Assembly: GCA_001600095.1 (NCBI GenBank) | Contig: BCIX01000001.1 | Location: 1,550,001-1,614,000 of the forward strand | Length of the DNA stretch: 64,000 nucleotides | Source: Bullera alba | Taxonomy: Eukaryota; Basidiomycota; Tremellomycetes; Tremellales; Bulleraceae | Direction of reading: 5' to 3' | Part shown: positions 58,648-64,000 of the stretch, in pieces | Layout of the letters: each line of letters begins with the position of its first letter | Numbering within the stretch: position 1 is the first letter of the stretch | The notes under the pieces: generated by a model | The model's database searches: none | What the model was told of the DNA's origin: nothing | What the model saw: the letters and a program-made list of their open reading frames with translations, nothing else | Position numbers and translations under genes: made by a program

Positions 58648-61125
58648 ATGGCGAACGATGCTTCGTCGTCATCGACCTCCCTTCCAGCTTTGGTGACGCC
58701 TCGAGATCGACTGCCCTCGCCAGCTGACTCGACCGATTCTGCACTCACTGCACTCTCCAGAACGTCGGACCGCAAGACCAACGGACATTCCGACTCGAAA
58801 GAGGAGGACGGGGAGAAGGGGGTGTATTGTCATCAGTCAGTACCCACCGGACCTCTCATACCCTCGCTCTCAGCTGATCGATTCGCAGATGCAGGAAGAA
58901 ATGCGACACGCAAGGTGAAGCACCAGACCATCCAGCTTGATGTCAACGCTGATCCCGATGCTTGGTAGAGGTACTGCGATGTACGAAGCTCAAGCATGTC
59001 AGCAAGCACAAGCCACCAAGGCCTTGCAACATGGCATACTGCGATAGGGACCTCATAAAATGGTACGACGTCAAGCCCAGCGATGTACGCCAACAGGATC
59101 CGTTTGAATTTATCTGTCCTTGCTGCAAGGACGAGTGTAAGGCTTCGCCATGTAAGTGCACCAAGGAAGCGTCCAGGACATAGCCATCAGGCTGATCTTA
59201 TTTAGGCCGCAAGAAGAAAGGTCTAGATCCCGTCGGCGCCGTCAAGCCGAAAGAGAGCCCTTCGAAGCCAGATTCCGCGCCAACACGGAAGGAGAAGAAG
59301 GCGAAGAATGGACCTGCAAAGGTTGACAAGTTGAAAAAGGAAGGAACCAAATCGACGTCCAAGGTCAAAAGACCCACCGGACCATCCACGTTTGACATGG
59401 ACGATGGTTCCAGCTTGTCAGCCATCGAATCAGACGAGGAGCGACCTAAGAAGAAGGCTAAATTGGATAAAGCCGGTGCGACCAAGCCAAGGAAGAGCTC
59501 GACGAACGGAAAAGTCACAACTCCGATCAAAAAGACATCTGCAAGTACCAAATCAAAGGCCAAGGGTGCTCAGGATGAAGAAGGGAAGACGAAGAAGTCT
59601 TCGAAGTCGGCAAAATCGAACGGTACGACCACAGCTCCCAGTACACCCAAAGGCAAGGCAAAAGCGGCAGCCAAACCTAAAGCTAAGACCACACCCAAGC
59701 CAAAAGCAACACCAAAGCTCAAGCCGATTCCTGTCGTGCCGCCACCAGACTTTGAGAGAGTTGATACGAGGCTGAGCCGTACGGAGGTGGAGCAGCGTAT
59801 TGCAGTGAGTTGACTTATAAGCTGTAAGAGAGACTTGTACTGACGGTCTCAGCTGCGCGAATTCTTGTGCCGATTCCGAAGCGCTTTGATGATCCCAGAA
59901 CGCAGCTTGATCCCCTTGGACGACTTTGATAGACCCCTGACGGAAGCCAGTGCCAAGCTGTTTGCGGGATCTATAATGGATGCCATCAAGGAAGAATTAT
60001 ACGATGAGGACGTCGAGGTGGGTCAACCTATGCGGCTGCTGGCTAATGAACCAGTTGTCCGATACGATATCCCAACTTCGAGAAGAACTGCGATACTATG
60101 CCGATATGGCTCGATTCGCCAGTATATACCAAACACTCAAATCGTCACTAGGTCTCAGAGTGCCCAGGGGCTTCGCATCCGACGGCGTCGTTTCAGAGTT
60201 CAAGCGTGCAGCCTCGAGGATTCCACAACCGACTGAAGTGGTCGAAATGCTGCTCGCCTTGTCGGAGCGAGCGTTGATCACGCCTCGGATCAAGACGGAC
60301 CTCGATTCGAAGACGGAAGAGACTGAAATACATAAGGTTCATGCGGTAAACGTGAAGAAGGAGAACACGGAGTACGAGGCGGAGAAGAAGAAATTATCGG
60401 AAGCGAGGGTCAGGAGCAAGTCGGCTGCTGCGACCAAGACTGCTCAGTCAGCAGTGAGCACTTTCAGCTTTAATGAGCACTGTTGATCCGCCAGCTAATA
60501 TGCCCATCTCAAGCTCAATTTCGCCGAGCATCAGCATGGGATGAGGATGGCTGCTCTGGGCGTAGGTCTGCAATCCGCTCTGAGTCGTCGGGCGGCTCGA
60601 TACGAAGAGCTCGGCCGCGACGCCGATGGGAGGGTATACCACGCTCTCACGCCTAGACCGGTGGAGGAAGATGGAAGGCCGCCTATTGGCTGGGCTTCAG
60701 GTCTACTCATCTACAACCCGGAAGACAATTGCTGGAGTCACTTCGGCAAGTCGGTCCAGGTCAAGGAACTCATCTCTTGGTTGGTGTACACATCGACGGT
60801 CATGTGGCGGGAGCTCCCCAAACAGCCTCCTCTAGTGAAGTCAAATCTATTCAAGATCAGTACACCCAAACGATCGGGTTCCAACCTGTTAAGCTCTCAA
60901 CGGAAGAGGCAGAGGTCAAACTCCTCAGTATCCAGTATGTCTAGCGCACCGTCGTCCAGACTGTCGACCCCGCCAACCGACGAGGAGATTCCCGAGGTAG
61001 CTCAGGCGTACTTGGCACAACCACAGGTCAAAATCGACCAGATCCATCATCTTATAGGAAAGTTGAGCATTGTGCTAGAATGGCTTCAGGTGCTAGAATG
61101 GAAAGGCCAAGGGGAGGTCAGATGA
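58648..61125 (+). CDS. zf-4CXXC_R1 (CDCA7-like) chromatin protein
   Basis: About eight exons, about 700 residues. Residues 1-60 are disordered. The cysteine-rich domain is assembled over three introns: VYCHQCRKKCDTQEVLRC, RPCNMAYCDRDLIKWY, FEFICPCCKDECKASPC. This spacing is that of the zf-4CXXC_R1 domain of CDCA7. A long Lys/Ser/Thr/Pro-rich region follows (59240-59740). Then comes a helical module (EQRIALREFLCRFRSALMI, LIPLDDFDRPLTEASAKLFAGSI, SDTISQLREELRYY) as seen in other fungal members. Near the end, ARYEELGRDADGRVYHALTPRP and WSHFGKSVQVKELISWL resemble a WHIM-type motif. It is probably nuclear and chromatin-bound. Link to HELLS-type remodelling or DNA methylation is inference from the family. 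Confidence 0.8.
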
Positions 61126-61452
61126 TGGGTCATTCACGTGCATCAAATATCATAGTCAACTGAAACATAACATACGATCGATCAAGCCTCTGGGCAAGTA
61201 AGCCAGGCATGTGTATAGCACGATAGCATCTACAGCTGGCTTAGCACCATGCCAGAGCCCGTCGCTGCCATAGCCGCTTTGGCCTGCCGCTTGCCAGATT
61301 CGGAATTCAGGCACGGCGCGGTATCGTCGCGTCCCAAAGTGAAACAACGTAAATGTTGACGACCTACTTTTGCGGCGCTGTTACTGGCATCTTTCTGTAA
61401 TCAACAACATCGGCCACAGCACAGACGATTCCAAGCCTATGAGTGCTCGGCA
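61126..61452. other. intergenic region, promoter of GPR89
   Basis: About 330 bp between two plus-strand genes. Only short frames. No clear TATA box seen. Confidence 0.5.
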
Positions 61453-63693
61453 ATGGTGCTCATCTCGCGATCCGACCTCGACTCTAGCATGAGCTTTGAC
61501 TCGCTAGTCTTTGTTGGCGTCAGAGTGGTCTACGTCTTGATCTGCCGGCGGTTCCTGTTATCAGCGCTCAATCCGACATTACGGGACTTATCCAAGGACG
61601 AGGATGCTCTACCGACCCTCGCCTCAACACGCCTACGGCCGGGACTAGAACGCAACAATAGTCTGGGGCTCGGCGATGAGCAGAGCGACTTTGATACGGA
61701 GGACGATGGGTTACTGTCCAGAGGATCAATGACGCCCAGTGTGTCGTACCCCTCCTCCCCAGCGCATGGGCATCCCGACCTTCCGATAGACACACCGACG
61801 AGAGCTTCTGGATCTACACCGGTGGAAATGGCGGATCTGGGACAAAGACTGAATGAGCATGTAATCAAGCTAGATCACGGTAGACCAAGAGGTGGTGGTC
61901 TCAATGCCCAAGCGACAAAACGTGCCACGAGGGGTCTAGGCAGGATATCAAAGTGAGCACAGCAGCCAAAGCCCATTACCACCAGAGTGGGGAATTTACT
62001 GATCTGATCCTCTTGTATAGATACCTCTTCTGCGTTTGTTTCGCCGAGTCTTGCAATCTCCTCACTCTGGTCGCAACACACGCCATGCAGATATTCCCTT
62101 TCGCCTCCCTTCGAGCCAACTTCTCCTTCTCGCTACACGCCCTTCTTTCCCTTATACTACTCGTTGTGCCAATGGTGCAGTGCATGCTGCTCACCTACCG
62201 GACCACCGACTCCACCTCTTCTGCGACTAAGAGGACGAGCATCTCCCTTAGGTCGAGGATCCTCGTCGGGTGTATCCCCTTCGCACTGTATTGCTTCATG
62301 TTCACCTTTATTCCACCCTACGTAACCTCGGCGTCGCCGCTATCAGCCGACGTACCGGTCATGCCAGTCAACGAGACAATGGGCGATATCACTGGAATGG
62401 ATCTGGACAACGTAGACAATCTCGCCGACCTCGATATGGCAGAGGGCTGGGAGGGAGAAGGCTGGTTGGCCTCGACGCTGGGTCGGGTTGTGGTGCTGGG
62501 AGTGGTCACTCTAGCGGGTCTGTCGGGATTCGGAGCTATGAGAACAGCTTGGAACTTTATCGAGCACAGGCGACATGGCAAGAGGTGCGTTGTCCCGATC
62601 TATAACTAAGAACTGGTACTGACACTGCATGTAGCGAATCGATATCCGACGCGGATGTGCAAAGAGCAGAACAATCGTTGTACAGGGTTCGACAGGAACT
62701 CACGGTCAAGCGCGACGAGCTGAGTCGTCGACGCTCTGGACCGTCGAGCTCATGGATGGTGAACAAGCTGTTCGGCAATAAGGGCGATCCAGGTGAGCGA
62801 ATCCACAAACCCGAAGGGAAAGCCCGCTGATCCATGTCTGTAGAAGTTCACGGGCTCGAAGCTATGGAGATGCAGGTGACGAGATCGCTCAAGGGGATGA
62901 AGAGGCGTAAGGTGTGTCACATGCTGTGCAGATGACAGGAGTGACTGGCTGATCCTCGCATAGCGACAACAAGAATTCAGTCAGACCCTCGTTGGCAGAT
63001 TGTACAGCCTACTTGGATATGCTTTCGGAATATACTGTGGCGCCCGTCTCTTGATGGTAAACTATTTGCCCTGCGAGATTGAACCTCTTGCTGACGTTCA
63101 ATCCTTAGTGCGTGCCAACTTTGTTCTTCCCGCCTAGATCGAATTCTCAGCCTGGACGTACGACCAACGGCGATTGGATATCGTACCTGATAGCCCTGGG
63201 ACTGAGCCATCTACCCGTGGACGTGGATATAAACGTGTCTATGTGGAGTCGAACAATTTCACTCGTCTTGACGGGTTTGCTCATCCTCTCGAGTTTGGCG
63301 CAGATCTTGAGGAGTGTGAGCAAGATAGTCAGGTTGACGAGTCGGACCGCCGGAGCGGGGTTCTTGATCCTCAGTCTGGGCCAGCTGTTTGTGAGTGATA
63401 ACGTCCCCTCACCGTTGGTTCTTGGGGAGAGGCTGATGACGGGTCTATAGTCGGTCTACGTGATCTCTCTATTGGTCCAATTACGAACTTCGCTCCCGAC
63501 ACCCACCTCGCTGGACCCTTCGGTTCCCGATCCGACTGCGAGACAATCGCTCTTATCGACATTGCCGGACTTTCAAACCTTTGGACGTTTGTTCGACATC
63601 ACGTTCCTGCTTGCTTCCGGAGGCACGGCCGTATATCGCTATATAGCACTGAAGATCAACGACATCGAGGACGTGCCCTACAGAGAATCATAA
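61453..63693 (+). CDS. GPR89: Golgi pH regulator / GPR89-GTG family membrane protein
   Basis: A multi-pass anion channel of the Golgi (animal GPHR) related to plant GTG1/2. Seven exons, about 590 residues. TM segments: SLVFVGVRVVYVLICRRFLL, YLFCVCFAESCNLLTLVATHA, LHALLSLILLVVPMVQCML, ILVGCIPFALYCFMFTFI, VVLGVVTLAGLSGFGAM, LYSLLGYAFGIYCGARLL, ISLVLTGLLILSSLAQIL, GFLILSLGQLFSVYVISLLVQL and the C-terminal FDITFLLASGGTAVYRYI. The conserved SGFGAMRTAW and NFSFSLHALLS are typical. Between TM1 and TM2 lies a hydrophilic Ser/Pro/Asp-rich loop of about 110 residues, and a coiled linker (VQRAEQSLYRVRQELTVKRDEL) precedes the second half. Confidence 0.88.
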
Positions 63694-63805
63694 CGAACGC
63701 GAGCATAGATCGGGGATAGACGGCAGGATCTTGGGCTTTGTGTATACAACATGCATGATCGTATAGATGGCAGGCGGTTCCATCGCATTAGCTGCGATGG
63801 GGTCC

Positions 63806-64000
63806 TCACACGTCTGGTTTGAGCTCGTCATTGCTCAAAACCGCGGACGCATCAGATGGCTTTCTGTTCCAGATATCTCCCAGCTCCTGGATCAACTCAT
63901 CCTCCACTCCGCTCGTCGACCCTGGCGACCCGACCTCCTCGTCAGGCACCTTCGCTGATCCGCTATCAGCCACCAAGGGTGACGTGACATTGAGAGAGGG
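63806..64000 (-). CDS. C-terminal part of a gene cut by the window edge
   Basis: The minus strand reads open from the window end to a TGA at 63806 with a plausible acidic, Ser/Val-rich protein (VADSGSAKVPDEEV, GVEDELIQELGDIWNRKPSDA, LSNDELKPDV). The stop overlaps a possible splice donor (GTGTGAGG), so one more exon could lie downstream. Family not recognised. It would be convergent with GPR89. Confidence 0.45.
   Translation of the reverse strand, partial: PSLNVTSPLVADSGSAKVPDEEVGSPGSTSGVEDELIQELGDIWNRKPSDASAVLSNDELKPDV

Overview
The window is nuclear DNA of a basidiomycete fungus, most likely a Tremellomycete yeast related to Cryptococcus or Kwoniella. The evidence is dense short introns (mostly 40-65 nt, with CTGAC/CTAAC-type branch points), compact genes on both strands, about 50% GC, and a white-collar photoreceptor without a GATA zinc finger, which is the Cryptococcus form. 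I assembled gene models by hand from splice signals and protein-family conservation. Gene ends are firm where a conserved C-terminus or start was read; internal splice sites are approximate in intron-rich genes.

Layout. Positions 1-3.5 kb are almost gene-free but hold two near-identical, convergent, intron-containing tRNA-Glu(CTC) genes. From 3.5 to 13.4 kb: a FAR1-like DNA-binding protein, the NAD(P)HX repair dehydratase, an RS-rich protein fused to the ubiquitin-like splicing factor Hub1, a RAD5/HLTF helicase-ubiquitin ligase, and two unrecognised proteins. From 15.6 to 25.3 kb: the blue-light sensor BWC1, a Gfd2/YDR514C-like RNase H-fold protein, an enoyl-reductase-type dehydrogenase and a MAG1-type DNA glycosylase. 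From 25.6 to 32.8 kb there is a metabolic neighbourhood: secreted ureohydrolase (agmatinase-like), 2-oxoglutarate/Fe(II) dioxygenase, amino-acid permease and class II aldolase. Two GATAAG sites lie in the dioxygenase/permease intergenic region. From 33.1 to 45.6 kb: HRI1, a GRF zinc-finger protein, a membrane-anchored SGNH hydrolase, a secreted PL14 polysaccharide lyase interrupted by a Ser/Thr-rich insert, an SH3 protein, a peroxisomal-type carrier and complex III core protein QCR2. From 46.2 to 64 kb: meiotic MSH4, pyridoxal kinase, mitochondrial Hsp70, nucleotide-excision-repair RAD7, thymidylate kinase, a CDCA7-like zf-4CXXC_R1 chromatin protein, the Golgi pH regulator GPR89, and the 3' end of one more gene.

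Most genes are housekeeping and unrelated to their neighbours, although DNA-repair functions (RAD5, MAG1, MSH4, RAD7, CDC8) are frequent. The least ordinary items are the RS-Hub1 fusion, in which the Hub1 part has no methionine codon of its own; the split PL14 catalytic domain; and two implied introns of only about 28-34 nt, one inside the Walker B motif of MSH4. I saw no transposon, CRISPR array, virus or toxin gene.
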